From Rostratula benghalensis (taxonomy: Eukaryota; Chordata; Aves; Charadriiformes; Rostratulidae): DNA of 64,000 bases. Under the pieces are notes generated by a model, which was given only the letters and a program-made list of their open reading frames with translations, made no database searches and had not been told where the DNA came from. Below, piece after piece: positions 24,385 through 36,625 of the stretch; the stretch's first letter is position 1, and the number at the start of each line of letters is the position of its first letter. A program made the translations under genes and the position numbers. The DNA lies in contig VXAI01000140.1 in assembly GCA_013399305.1 (NCBI GenBank), positions 128,507-192,506 on the forward strand, read 5' to 3'.

Positions 24385-25729
24385 AAACACTTCCCAGTCT
24401 AAAACTTCTTTCCCTAGGAAGTGTCTCCCTCTGAAGCAAAGCAGCTGAAGAGACAGCTAAGGGACCCTTCAAAGCCTTGAGGAGATCCTTGCAGTTATGA
24501 AACAACCAAAATAAAGTTTAAAGCAAACCACAAGTTAATGCTTTCTCAAGTGGAACAAAGATGTGTCTGTAATTTGAAGAGGGAAGTGCATTAATACGCT
24601 TTGCTGTTGCTGTCTTTATGGGCACTCTGCCTCCCTGCGTAGACTAAAATCTCACAAAATGCTGTGCCTAATTTCAGAAAATGGGTAGTTCATCATATTT
24701 CCAATTATTTTACCTGGATAAATAACAGAAAGGTCACCTTCTGCTGTGACACATTTCTAACCTGCTCCCTGTCCCACTTTTCCACAGATAAGGCTTCAAA
24801 AAGTTATTTAAATTATTATAGATTTTAAACCAAAACATCATTTTTCAGGATGAAATCTCAATTCCCTGAAGCTGGTGAATTTTTGTCCTAACTTAAGAAG
24901 GGCAAGATTTTGCCAGCTGCAACTCTGTTCCAGACAAGCAAAGAGACCCCACGCAAACAGAAATTGGTTTGAATCTCCCCTCTAATTTTTACATCAGTAG
25001 CAGAAAACAGAATTAGCCAAATTAATGCAAAGCTATTTGAATTTCCGTATTTATAATATATACAAATGATATGTAATTGTGGCTGCATATACACCCCTTT
25101 CAGCTTTGTGTTCAACATTGCCAAACCAGGATTTCCCTTTAAGTCACAGGGTGAAAGGTAATTTTCTCTGAAGCAAGATTATGAATCTTCACTGTCAGAA
25201 TAGTAAAGATAAAATGAAGAAAACCTTAAGTAGCCTCATCTGAAGTTAATTTCTTGTCCTTGAGATAGCTCCTCTCCATTTCTTGAAAGGTGAGAGTGAA
25301 CCTGCAGCCCCTCAGGGGTGGAAGGACCACGCACTGTGTTCTCACTGCCCGATGGGTTTTGGTCAGCTGTTTTAATGTTTCCAGTCCTTCATCTACATAC
25401 ACCATGAGACACAACACCCCAAGCAGCCTGGGATCATGGCCATGTGTTGTTACATCTTGCTTACACTAATTGTGCCAGCTCAAGTCTTTTTTTCAATTTT
25501 TATTCAAGTGCTAACTATTAGCTCTATTGCTAATAAAAAGGCTTTGAAGAACCTCAGCCTTTATTTGTATTCACTGCTGAATCAAACACCGACAGCGATG
25601 TGCACCCAAGAGCGCACCCAACCTCACACCTGGTGAAGACAGTCAACAAACTCCACTGTTGTGACACTTCCATTTAAGCATTTGAACCATTTTTCAGCAT
25701 TTTACTGTCATAGAGAAGAATTTAGTATA
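24385..25729. other. Non-coding stretch, no gene seen
   Basis: A 63-codon minus frame at 25226-25417 (ending FTLTFQEMERSYLKDKKLTS plus four residues) looks less biased than its neighbours, but has only a weak upstream acceptor and no partner. Confidence 0.45.
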
Positions 25730-25750
25730 AAACAAACAAACAAACAAAAT
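25730..25750 (+). repeat. (CAAA)n microsatellite
   Basis: About five tandem copies of CAAA. Confidence 0.85.
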
Positions 25751-26185
25751 AGGCAGCTAAATTCACCTGCCCACAATCAAGTTCATTGATTTTCCATTGC
25801 CTAAATCAGATTTTTGTTCTGGTTCATAACCCAATCTGAACTGAGTGCTTAGATGCAAAGGCCACAGTTCAATCAGTTGCATTCATTCACATCACTACAC
25901 ACCACATAGGAGAAGACAATGTCCATTGAACTAATTGCAGTCCTGAGAAAAATTAAACTGATATTTCCACCTGTCCCCCTAGTACCTCCTCTTGGAAAAT
26001 TTGAGGCTTTGGATCTGCTTCAGCATCCAGAGAGCCACGATTATTAGATTATTTGGCTGACAGCAAAGAGGCTGACTCCTTCTCCCCAGTAAGACAAGAG
26101 CAACGTGCCCAGGGCTCCGGGCACAGACACAGACCTGCACACTGACAGATTTTCTAAACACAGAGTTAACGCAACCATGTCATCT

Positions 26186-26207
26186 AATAACCACTCAAGT
26201 GGTTATT
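26186..26207. repeat. Perfect inverted repeat, 10-bp arms
   Basis: aataaccact and agtggttatt flank a two-base loop (ca) without a mismatch. It may form a small hairpin; no transcript or element is evident around it. Confidence 0.8.
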
Positions 26208-27805
26208 TACCCCTTCAAGTGTTTTTCGCACAGCTGCTAAGAATGAGTTCAAAAGGGAGGAAAAGTCCAAACTAAATATGAAAATTTTACCTATCTATTT
26301 TGGGGCATAATCTAAACCACACTGATGTCATGGAAAAGCTCCAGCTAGCTTTGAATCAAATCCAGTATGGAGGTCCTTAAGTGTTACTGAGGTTTTCTAC
26401 CATTAACTGTGGAACAATTACTATAATATTCATATCAGTTCCTCAAAGTATGGAGGGCCTTTTGTATTATTTATGTCTCGTGCTAGGGGTTGGTGCAGTT
26501 TATTACAGCAAGGCTATTAGTCACTGATTACAATCTTTGCATTTGTGATAGTGCTTGGGGTTTCTTTATATAGGTTGAAAGAACAATATGATGAATAAAT
26601 AAAAACACAGAATAGAAGAGAAATGAAAGTTCCCCTCCTTGCCCAAATATATAGGAAGCCAAATGAGCTCTTTCTGCTGCCAAAACATGTGTGGGAATAA
26701 TAGCAAAATGTGTACATTCAGGGTAGTTATCATGGATGCATTTTGGACAAACCGCATTTGTTTCTTGAGTGCTCCACTGTGCACTTTTGGTGCTAAATTG
26801 GGGACAAAATGTTAGAAACCAGCTCTAATTTAGCAAAAAAATAAACAAGCTACCCAACAATGGAGGAACTGCACACAGCCTGGTTTAGAGACAGGGACTC
26901 AACTTCTTCCCCATTCAGGCCCCACAGGTTCCTTTTAATAAATAATTCTGGAAATTCTGAAACCTGAAAACATGGGAAAGTAAAGGGTGTGAAAAGAGAT
27001 TTATTTCCTTTTTCTAACAGTGAAACGCCTCTTCAAGAATTCAGTAAAAAATATGAATACCTTTGCTAACAATTTGCTTATCGACACTAAACATTGCTTT
27101 TTAAACATGGAATTAATTAGCCCATAGAAAGTCCTACAAGAGACATGCATATACCTGAAAGCAGCAAGTATAAACACTTTACTGTGAAATAAGGACAAAC
27201 ATACCAAGGCACAGAGAGAGAAAAACATTGCAATGCACAAGGTCTTTTTCTTGCCAGCTGACACGTCTCTCAAATAGGAGGAAAAAACAATGAAAAGAGA
27301 AAGCATCAATAGTATTGACTCGTAAGCAAAAAAACCCACCAAACTTTTATAGTGTTATGTTCAGAAACCCTAGGTAAACAGAGATATAGCATTCCACTAA
27401 TGCAGAAGAAATTCATTATTCTAAAGAAAACACTTGGAAAAAATCAACCTGACATGCCTATATATATTGTCAATACAATGTAGTTCATAGAGAACAATAT
27501 GAGGATCAATGTGCCTTTGGCATGTGGTATGTAGGAATCGTAACTGCAGAATCCTCAAAGTTTGGGAATATAAGGAATTCATTTGGAATTTTCAGTTAGA
27601 GAAAGCATTAACCAAAATACTTCTCACAATTTCTTTCTTTTTCCTCCCAAACTTCACCCTCTACTCTGTTGTTGTTGAGGGTTTCCATGGTGTTCTAGAC
27701 TCCCTATTGCTTCACCCAGACCCTCAAAACTGCTGTTAGAGGAAGAAGTTCAGCGTGACCTACTGCCATTCTCCAAAATGTGTAGTTGCATCTTTCCTTC
27801 CTTAG
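26208..27805. other. Non-coding stretch, no gene seen
   Basis: The 113-codon minus frame at 27001-27342 is hydrophobic because of T-rich sequence; it shows no ordered membrane topology or family motif and is taken as chance. Confidence 0.5.
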
Positions 27806-27840
27806 ATTATCCTTATTATCCTTCCTCATTATCCTTATCC
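27806..27840 (+). repeat. Imperfect (TTATCCTT)n repeat
   Basis: ttatcctt-type units recur four times with small variations (ttatccttattatccttcct, then cattatccttatcc). Confidence 0.75.
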
Positions 27841-28234
27841 CAGCTGAATTTCCCTTGTACCCTGCATAGATGGGTACAAGCGCTCTCAGAATCAGAATGC
27901 ATTTTGGTTTGCAAAAATGGGCTTGGATTCATAGTCCATTAGCATATCCTGTATGTTAATTTTGTGATTCTACCCAAAATGTTACAGCTAAAACTAAATA
28001 ATAGATGAGAGCATTGGAATAATAACATTCAAAGTCATGGGAGAAAAGAAAAGAAAATAGTAGTTTTCAAATAAGATTTCTAGTGGAAAAGGGAGTGAAA
28101 GACAGAGAAATAAATGAAAACTGTTTCAGATGTCAAGAATAACAGAGGAAAAGGCTTCTGTGTCAAGATAGCAATGGCTGAATGGCTGTGAAGAGATAGC
28201 ATTAAGGCCAGTATTGGAAATATTATCTCTTGTT

Positions 28235-28315
28235 GCTTGGGCTTAACTCTGCATTAACTTAATCGGCGTTACTCCAAATTTAAGCTTACAGACCTAAGAT
28301 CAAAACATAGCCCAG
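28235..28315 (+). repeat. Ancient amniote interspersed repeat, family unnamed
   Basis: gcttaactctgcattaactt, aatcggcgttactccaaatt and then taagatcaaaacatagccc follow the order of 'cattgaagtcaatggagttactccaaatttacacc...tgagatcagaatctggccc'. This is the same family as the copy at 6525-6645, in the same orientation. Confidence 0.5.
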
Positions 28316-29047
28316 TAATGTCTAAGACTGCAAGCAAATTTTTCCATTCAGGAAATTTTCAGCCACAACAGGACAGTGCTGGCTAGAACTTGGTGTCATA
28401 ATCGAAAAGAAAATATTCACATCCCCATACAAGTAGCCAAATATGTAGTAAAAAAGAGAAAAATACATTATGTTCTCTGTAATTTGCATCTGATAAGCAG
28501 CAGAAATACTGAAAATGAGAAATGCGTAGAGACAAAAATCCCAGGGACATAAATCCTGTTTCTACAAAACAAAAATCCTCTTGTTTTTTCTATCATGTTT
28601 CCTCCCATCACTGGGAGGAAAACTAAAATCTGAATACCTTGGTCCTTAGAGGCTGCCTAAGATGCAGGTAAATAAAAAGGATTACTTGAAATACCTGGTT
28701 TTGAGGGCAGAAATTAGGCATAGCCCTAGCCAGAGGGATGTTCCTCTTTCCCGCCCTCCTCAAGCTGTCACAGGTGAAACCTGGGAAAACAGGACACTAG
28801 TGACATGCAGACCTTGACAGTCGTGACACATCCAGAAATGAAATGGTACGCCTTCTCTGTAAAATAAGTTCCTGAGCTAGAAAGGACTCACAGGCAAAAT
28901 ACGAAGGGAGGGAAGGCCACACAGACACAAAGCAAAGGTGTGTCCCCCACCAGCTTGAAACATCTGACAAGCCAATGATCAGGAGGATGGAGCTGAAATC
29001 TGTCATCTCAAAACAGAAATCTTCACTATTGCTGTAGAGCCACGGAA
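28316..29047. other. Non-coding stretch, no gene seen
   Basis: No domain or repeat was recognised. A long minus frame (28797-29348) enters here from the adjoining CR1; only its first third is element-derived. Confidence 0.5.
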
Positions 29048-29366
29048 TCCCTAAAAGGGCTCCAGGAAAGCTGGAAAGGGACTCTTGATCATGGAGGGGA
29101 GCCATAGGATGAAGGGGGAATGATTTTAAACTGAAAGAGGGGAGATTTAGATGAGATATTACGAAAAAATTATTTGCTGTGAGGATGGCAAGACACTGGC
29201 TCAGGTTGCCCAGAGAAGCCGTGGCTGTCCCATCCCTGGAAGTGTTCAAGGTCAGGTTGGACAGGCCTTTGAGCAACCTGGTCTGGTGGGAAATGTCCCT
29301 GCCCAGAACAGGAGAATAAAAGTGGTTGGTCTTTAAGGTCCCTTCCAATCCAATCCATTCTATAAT
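29048..29366 (+). mobile_element. CR1 LINE fragment, 3' end
   Basis: It begins ctaaaagggctccaggaaag, passes taggatgaagggggaatgat, aaactgaaagaggggagatt, ttgcccagagaagccgtggc and gagcaacctggtctggtggg, and ends near tccaatccattctataataa. The terminal octamer is mutated. The same strand holds another CR1 300 bases further on, of a different subfamily, so these are two insertions. Confidence 0.93.
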
Positions 29367-29659
29367 AAGTAGACCAAAACTACCTATTTTAAACTTTACT
29401 CAGTATAACAATTGATATGCACACAGTTTCATTTATTTTGGTTATATCTGGTCTCCCTGCTCATTATAAGTTCCTTTTTAATTCCAGCCCCAGATTGCAC
29501 AGCTTTTTCCTCACTTACATTAAAATTCAACATAGGTTGATTGACCTTTTTATGCAAATCCTCCCCAAAACAACCTTTATCAGCTTCAGGATGAAACACC
29601 TTCACCTATCCTTGTACACAAAGAGGGATAGGTGAGAAACAGAGACACTGACCTACCCA

Positions 29660-30058
29660 CCCAAAGTGGTGTCCCCCAGGGGTTGGTACTGGGACCTATC
29701 TTGTTTAATATCTTTATTGATGACCTAGATGAGGGGATCAAGTGTACCTTCAGTAAGTTTGCAGATGACACCAAGTTGGTGGGTAGTGTCTCGAGGGAAT
29801 GGCCACAAGTTGTGCCAGAGGAGATTTATATTAGATGTCAGGAATAACTTTTTCTCCCAAAGACTGGTCAGGCACTGGAATGGCCTGCCCAGGGATGTAG
29901 TGGACTCACCGTCCCTGGTGGTGTTCAAGAAGAATCTGGACTAGGTGATACAAGACATGATTTAGTAGCTTAGTGGGTAGTATTGGTGATAGGAGGACAG
30001 TTGGACTAGATGATCTTGTAGGTCCTTTCCAACCTTGTGTTTCTATGATTCTATGATT
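29660..30058 (+). mobile_element. CR1 LINE fragment with internal deletion, carries RT motifs
   Basis: This is the only CR1 copy here that keeps the reverse transcriptase palm. The peptide [20 protein letters not shown] runs into [20 protein letters not shown], with the catalytic FADD at 29758-29769. Near 29795 the sequence jumps to the ORF2 C-terminus in another frame: [20 protein letters not shown], then [20 protein letters not shown] and a stop at 29942. Compared with the copies at 778 and 62163 about 0.6 kb is missing. The 3' UTR is also distinct: gacatgatttagtagcttag, ggacagttggactagatgat and cttgtaggtcctttccaacc before tctatgattctatgatt. Either a deletion after insertion or template switching would give this. 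Confidence 0.93.
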
Positions 30059-32094
30059 CCATTTCTGGCAGGAGGACATGCTGGGCAGCTGCAGACACAT
30101 TGACACATTCTTTTACCCATTTGGTAAGTCCTAGGAATTCCTAGATCTCTTCCAAAGTCAGAACCCTAACTACCACTTTGTCTTATCCCAGAAAGACAGC
30201 GGACTACAACCTTGTGTGGTGTCACCAGAGACAAATCAATTGACTCCAATATCAACGTCAGTCGATTCTGCCCAAATGGTCTGAACTTCCCCCTGAATTC
30301 CAAACAGGTACCACACAATTCATTTAAACTGAGCTATTTCAAGCAAGTGTTTGTTTGCTGCCCACTGCAGAGCACAGAAACCTAAATGTTTTTTATACCT
30401 TAAACAAAACCCCTCCTAGAATTATACGGAAAATTATTCTTTCTCATTAAATAACTTGATTAGAATGGCTACCTTATCAAAGTTTTGAATTCACACCTGC
30501 ATGAAGTGGACTGATCCCTATTAAATTCTGTGATGTTTTCAAGAAAAAGACAGGAAACAATTTATGCTACTTGTAGTTTGTCATCTGCCCACTCCATTTC
30601 CAAACAGAGCTGATGCCTTCCTGCTGGCTACCTGACCCTGCAAATCTCTTCTGAATCTGTTGTCCATCTTCAACTAGATTTTCTGGAGGGCTACAAACTT
30701 CAAAGATGACGAAGTTCCTACAGATTGGATGAGAATCACTTGGACTGAGGAGAAAGATCTGAACCAGCACCTGCTTCTTGGCAGAAAAGCACGTTCAGCT
30801 GTGACAAACAGTGTTTGGGAGCAGTCAGTCACCCAAGCCATGCTCCCTTGCCTGTTTGTGTGTCACAAGCTCCAGAGAGACCACACACACCCAGAGGCAA
30901 CCAGGGGTGAAACTCCATGGCTGGTGTCATTGCAACTTAACAGTGTGGGAGATGCAGACAACCAGAAAATCCGGTTTCATCAGTTCTGCCACTCACCGCA
31001 CAAAGCGTCCTCCAGAAGGCCAAGCCCAAGGTGGGCAGGTAATCCAAACTAAGAACATTAGTCCAAACTTTGTGTTTTCTTTAGCATAACTTAACTAATG
31101 AATAGATGAGAAAATAGATACAAATTATATTCTCCGGATAGTAACTGGACATCTCCTTTAGTAAACACAAGCCAGAGGCACCACTTCCCAGGCACTGAAA
31201 TTGAAAAGCTGGGGAAACCGCTCCCATTGACTTAAAATAGACTGGGAATTGGAATTCACTCCAAACCTTCAGTTACTCAGCTTCAGCTGGATGTTTCCTC
31301 AGACCTTGCACTGCCAGTTCAGGAGAACTACAGCTCTGTAACTCAGGATAAAATGATGTTCAGAATGCCTTACCCGTCACTAGGAAATAACCAAGATCAG
31401 GTGGCCATGTGATTCCATTATTTATGTAATGCCTCCAAATTTCATTTGTCTCCTAATACGAGATGACAGGTTTCACATGTACAGGTCTTCTATCAGAGTA
31501 GCATGCTCATCTTGATCCATTCAATCCACACATTGCTAATTTGAGATAAAAGATTTATCACACAGATCCTGTAGTAAATTGGCTGCAGTAGCCCTCCTTT
31601 TTTTTTCTCTTTACCATGTAGATTTATTTGGAATTTCTTTATAGATGTGCCAGTTTTTAAGACTGATATATTTGGAGCACAGGTTTCATTTGAGAAGGCT
31701 TTTATTTTCACTTTGTATATTCTCAGCACACCACAGTATGCATTCCTGGAACTTACTTAAGGCTCTCATGTGCTCCTATATGCTCACGCAAAAGAGCTTT
31801 TCATACAAAATTTATTGTTTGCTTTAAGGACCAATTAGAAAATTGCTCTTTTTGGTTATCAAGCCATACTTGACATACACAAAACTGTGCTCATAACTTG
31901 AGCAAATTACACTCTTGTACTGAAACTACCATTTAACTGATGTTTGTAAATAACAGCAGCTATTTCCCTTTGATGATGCTTCTCTTCTACTAGTTCAAGG
32001 AAACAGCTTCCTTCATTATTTGTCATTAGTGTCCAAGTATTTGACAGCAGCAGATAGTATACAAGAAGTCTAACTGTGACTTTGAAAACACCAC
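30059..32094. other. Non-coding stretch, no gene seen
   Basis: Plus frames at 30729-31052 and 30811-31089 overlap in two frames and have no domain. cgctcccattgacttaaaat near 31220 may be a trace of the unnamed amniote repeat. Confidence 0.45.
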
Positions 32095-32260
32095 AGGATC
32101 CCAAAATGGCTGAGGCTCTGGAGGTCACCTACTCCAATGCCCCTGCTCAACAGAAGGCCAACTACAGCAGGTCACACAGGATGACGGTGTCCAGTTGCAT
32201 TTTGAACATCTCCACAAGCTCCCTGGACAACCTGTTCCCGTGTTCAACCATGCCCTAAGT
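32095..32260 (-). mobile_element. CR1 LINE fragment, older subfamily
   Basis: ctggaggtcacctactccaa, caggtcacacaggatgacgg, gtgtccagttgcattttgaa, catctccacaagctccctgg and caacctgttcccgtgttcaa are CR1 3' end words in reverse. The terminus is degenerate and no octamers remain. Confidence 0.85.
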
Positions 32261-33572
32261 TACTTATGAGAATCTGGGGGAATATTTTATTATTCTGTAA
32301 AGATAAAGTGTTCAACACGGCCAAACAATCTACACTCTACTAGGAGACCCTGCTAGATACTTTCATAGATATATTCCGGTAGTGGGGAAGACACGCTGAC
32401 TCTAGAGGATCCATAGCACTATGAGATAAAGGCAACTGGTGTGGTCTGGTTTGGCTAAATTGGTATTAAAATCACAGCTGAAGCCAATAGTAGCTGTTAA
32501 AAAATGCAAGCTCCATTTTCCTAGTCTTGCTGCCTCCTCTCCTGAGAGCAAAGTCCCTGCTGAGCCTCCCAGGAGGTTGGTTTCTCCTCTCTCCAGCACA
32601 CATGTGCAAGTGGAAGCCCTCTCTCTTTGACCTGTTCTAAAAAGCAGTGTCAGATTCCTCCTTAGGCCATGATTTCTAGAAGCCCAGCTCCCTCCTCAGA
32701 CAATCAAAACCTATCCTGTCTGCAAAGATGCTAGGTAGAAAGTCAAGGATATCATCTGAATGTAGTTTGTAAAAAGAGAAAGAGAAGAGAAATTAGAAGT
32801 GCAACTCACTAAATGTAAGACATTTGGTCAGCTTCAGCTGTTACAGACCCTTTTATAAATTGCTTCACCTCAGAAATAACAGAAATCAGGCACAGAGGTA
32901 CAGTGCTCTAATTACAGTGCTGAACTATTAGAGGTGTGTAGAAAGAAATGTTGCTTAGGCAAAAATACAGACATTCCAACAATCACCAGGTTTTTACTTA
33001 AATAAACAGTTGGACCAAGAGGACATGAAGAAGCCTTGCAGGTAATTTAGCTTTGCTTTGAGACCTCAGCTCTATCCTTTTAAAACCTAACACCTTGTTT
33101 CTATATTTATCTTTCATCTAGTCTGTGAATATACACATTTCGTTGTTTTGTTGTTTAATTTAAAACCTGAATAAAGACACATCAAAAATGACAAATAGCA
33201 AAGGCACACTATATTCACTCATACTGGCCACTCTCCTAACCCTGTGCAACAGCTACATTTTGTTTCCCACAAGTCTGTTTGCTTCCTCTTATCTTTATCA
33301 AGGTCTTTCTCCACATATTCCTTCACCTCATGTATTCGTCCCTGCTCTCATGGATACAAAGCAGAGCCACAGCATCGTTTTGGAGAGGGAGTCCTCCCCT
33401 CTTCTGGCTGCGGTTCAATGAGAATGGCTGACACTTCACCCATCAGACTTATTTTATCCTTCACATTTTGAGGAAACTCTAGTTGGTTTCACCAAGAACC
33501 TCTCACATGAAGGTTGGGGAGCTTGATTTGGGATAATTTTGCTGAAGGTAATCTAGGGCAAGCTATGCTTCA
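32261..33572. other. Non-coding stretch, no gene seen
   Basis: Frames at 32402-32599 (-) and 32439-32630 (+) are antisense to each other. Two plus frames (33188-33421, 33244-33471) overlap each other. No domain was recognised. Confidence 0.5.
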
Positions 33573-33765
33573 TCATAGAATTGTAATAGAATGATTTTGG
33601 GTTGGAAGGGACCTTAAAGTTCATTCAATCCCACCCCCTGCCCTGGGCAGGGACACCTCCAACTAGACCAGGTTGCTCAAAGCCCCATCCAGCCTGGTCT
33701 TGAACCCCTCCAGGGATGGGGCATCCACAGCTTCTCTGGGCAACCTGTTCCAACGCTTAATGGGA
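33573..33765 (-). mobile_element. CR1 LINE fragment, 3' end
   Basis: tcatagaattgtaatagaat at the terminus, gattttgggttggaagggac, ccctgccctgggcagggaca, accaggttgctcaaagcccc and cttctctgggcaacctgttc are all recognisable in reverse orientation. Confidence 0.93.
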
Positions 33766-36605
33766 CAACATTGTGATCTCAGTCACAGAAACAGTACATC
33801 TCCTGTAGCTGTACAGAACAGAAGAAAAATCCAACACTGACGTGATCAGAATGTCACAGGTGATCCTAGATGGGGTTACTTTTCTAAGAACTTACACAAG
33901 TTTTCAAAATTTGGCAACAAGAGTGAATGTGGCCTTTCCCCAGAGAGACAGAGACAAGCAAGAAAACGGAGTCTTGGCAAAGACACAAACTCCTAACATT
34001 ATGATAAATAGAAGACACCCTTCCTGGAAAAGAAACGCTTTGGGGCCTGAGGCCATCATTTGATCTGTACTAAGAAACATTTGGATGTTTTTATGAGCCA
34101 CAAGGTCATCAAGAATCTTGCTCAGAGGTTAAACCTCACAGAAAAGACAAAATAAGGTGACTAAGGACTGTTCATATGAGCAAAGATGTACAGGAAGAGG
34201 CCCATGCCAGTGTGTTGATCTTGCATTATGGAAATCAATTAAGCATTAATTATAAATGTTCCCAAAGGTTAAGTGAAGTGTGTCTTACTACAGAGCCAGC
34301 AGCCTGATGGAGCTTTCTGGTGCAAGTGGCTCATGGGGCGGACGGAGATGCTGAGCACTGCCTCTCCACAGCTCAAAGGCATGGCAGGGGTCCACCATGC
34401 GCAGCTGAGGGGATTGTGAGGAACAGCTCTCTGGGACCTGCCCCACGCAGTCCTCAACCCTGGGGAAACCCAGAGCCGTAAACAGTTTGAGTCCTAAATA
34501 GCCTTACCCCTACTTTTACCTAACTCAAATAGCAAGCCCCTCCAAGCTGCTCTCATCAGTGAAACTTTGGCCTTAACGAGAAGCTTTGACACGTCACCTC
34601 CCGTGGCACCGTTCCCAGGGGAAAGGCTGCAAGAAAAGGCCCCAATTTAGCTTCTGTTTGCTGAGGGGGTGGTAAATACAGTGTTGATCAAGCAATTTCT
34701 GCCTTCTCTTCCTTTCCTGTCATGGAGTTTCTGAAAAAGGGCTTCTCCTGCTCTGTGATATCTGTAGACCAAGGTGATTTGTCTCCAGTACTCTGATTAT
34801 GTACAGCTTAATTATCTACTGACTAATTGCACTTGCCTTCTTGAATGTCTCCAGGTAACAGGAGTACTGCTTTCTTTTTGCTCATTGGGCCGTGAAGGCA
34901 ACCAGTTTGCCTCATCCTTTCGGGTACTTCCAGACAAAGGGCCTTTCAAAAGCAAAAAAATCCTGAACAGAAAACCTTAAGTAATCCTTCTTTCCACGCC
35001 CCAAATAAGACAAATATACGTGTGTGCATGTGTCCATCCCTAGGGTCAAGCTCTTAATGCAGCAACTTGAATGCACCACCCTGAGAGATTTACCTGTACC
35101 CAGTGGGAGGAGCAGCCTGCTCACAGTTACCTTTTAAGTGATTTATGAAACGGAATTTGCAGGAATGTGAGATTAATCCTGACAGCAATAGCAGCTAACA
35201 GCAGGGTGTTCTCCCTCACCACATGGGAACTGGAGTCACCGCCTTTCACCCAGGAATTGGCAAGCTCTCACCTCAGGTAAGTGCTTGCTTCATCCCCCTC
35301 ACAACCAAAGCAGAGCACAGCAAAGGTGGGTGACACTTAAACCAGATACAGAAGTTTGTGCCGGAGCTAAACAAGGAGCACCCGGTCTGATGTTGCATCT
35401 CCAAGAAGGAGCAGTGACACAGGGTGGATCTGGAACTAGCTCACCTGCATGCCTGGATTGTCAGAAGATATTGCTTGGGACATTCCCTTTTCAACTTGTA
35501 CCTAAAGCTAAAGAGGGAACCAGCCAAGAAACTGAGGGTTTCCAAGCAGAGCCAAGCGAAGCACAGGCAAAGTGACTCTGCAGTTTCAGCTTGGTGTGGG
35601 AATACTCAGCATGTCAGGGCACTTCTGGCCACAGCTGGTCTCAGCAACCTCTGATACCTTCACAGACACACTTCCTGAGTTGAGCACAGCTGGGAAGAAC
35701 CATTTTACTATGACAGGCAGGAAAATCCCTGCTCTGAGGATCCAAACAGATTATGAACCCAATAGAGACCTAAATTCTGTTGGGAAAATTCTCAGGAAAA
35801 AAAAGGCTCTCCGTGGAATTGTTGGTAAGTGAATAAGCAGATTATCACTCCTGCATAGTCTCTGTCACAGATACTCACCAAAACCTGATGCACAGGCTGT
35901 TGCACTGTGTCCATCCATCAAGGAACCTTCACAGGCCAAACATACAGAAGAGGTTGGAGGCCCTGGTGGAGCATCTTCCCCTTTTTGGATTGCCAGCAGG
36001 TAACACCCACCTGGCAAGAGGAAACATCTTTACGGAACCTGAGCTAACCCACAGCTTGAAAAAAAATCTCCTCCAAATGAAGGATATTCCCCAACTTTCC
36101 CTGAAGAGGCTTTGCTAAAATCTCTTTGGTAAAATTGATCCTGGAAGAGAAAAAATTGAGTAAATCTGAGCTACAAAGTATCTGAGAGACCCTGGGATGA
36201 TGATATGAGCTGGTTATTGACTAAACCGTCAACAGTGCTTCAGGTTTTATGGCAGCTATCAGCCTGATACTGCCTGGAAATCAATATTTGCAATTTAAAT
36301 TTTGCATTTTGTGTATTATCAGTTGAAGTTTAGTGTCTGTTTCTCTTTCTTATCCTGTTTTTAGGGGAGTTTTCCCTCCCCACCGCCAATCAGCAGGGTG
36401 ATTATACCCCATGTCAACACCTGCTTGCAGCTGAGCCAGTGGAACAGAATGGATTCAAGAGTCCACGTTGTCACACAACCAATACAACAATAAACTGGTA
36501 TTTCCCTTTGTTACACCAGTTTAGCACCGGAACACATGTGAGATTTCCCATTCTGGGCTTCAGGGGACCAAATCCAACTCAGAACCCATAAGAAAATAAA
36601 CATTT
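33766..36605. other. Non-coding stretch, no gene seen
   Basis: A GC-richer part lies at 34290-34460. Frames up to 96 codons (35285-35575 +) overlap others in alternative frames. No repeat of the CR1 or MIR type was found. Confidence 0.5.
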
Positions 36606-36625
36606 GGGGGGGGGGGGGGGGGGGG
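36606..36625 (+). repeat. Poly-G tract (20 G)
   Basis: Twenty uninterrupted guanines. The true length is uncertain because such runs are prone to sequencing and assembly slippage; it can also form stacked G structures. Confidence 0.9.

Noticed and set aside
25226..25417. 63-codon minus frame as an exon (ends FTLTFQEMERSYLKDKKLTS plus four residues)
   Set aside because: Composition is plausible, but the acceptor is weak, there is no donor or polyadenylation evidence, and I know no matching protein.
27001..27342. Hydrophobic 113-codon minus frame as a membrane protein
   Set aside because: Hydrophobicity comes from T-rich bases. No topology, conserved motif or partner exon was seen.
28797..29348. 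183-codon minus frame as a gene
   Set aside because: Its N-terminal part is the antisense of a plus-strand CR1 copy, and the remainder has no domain.
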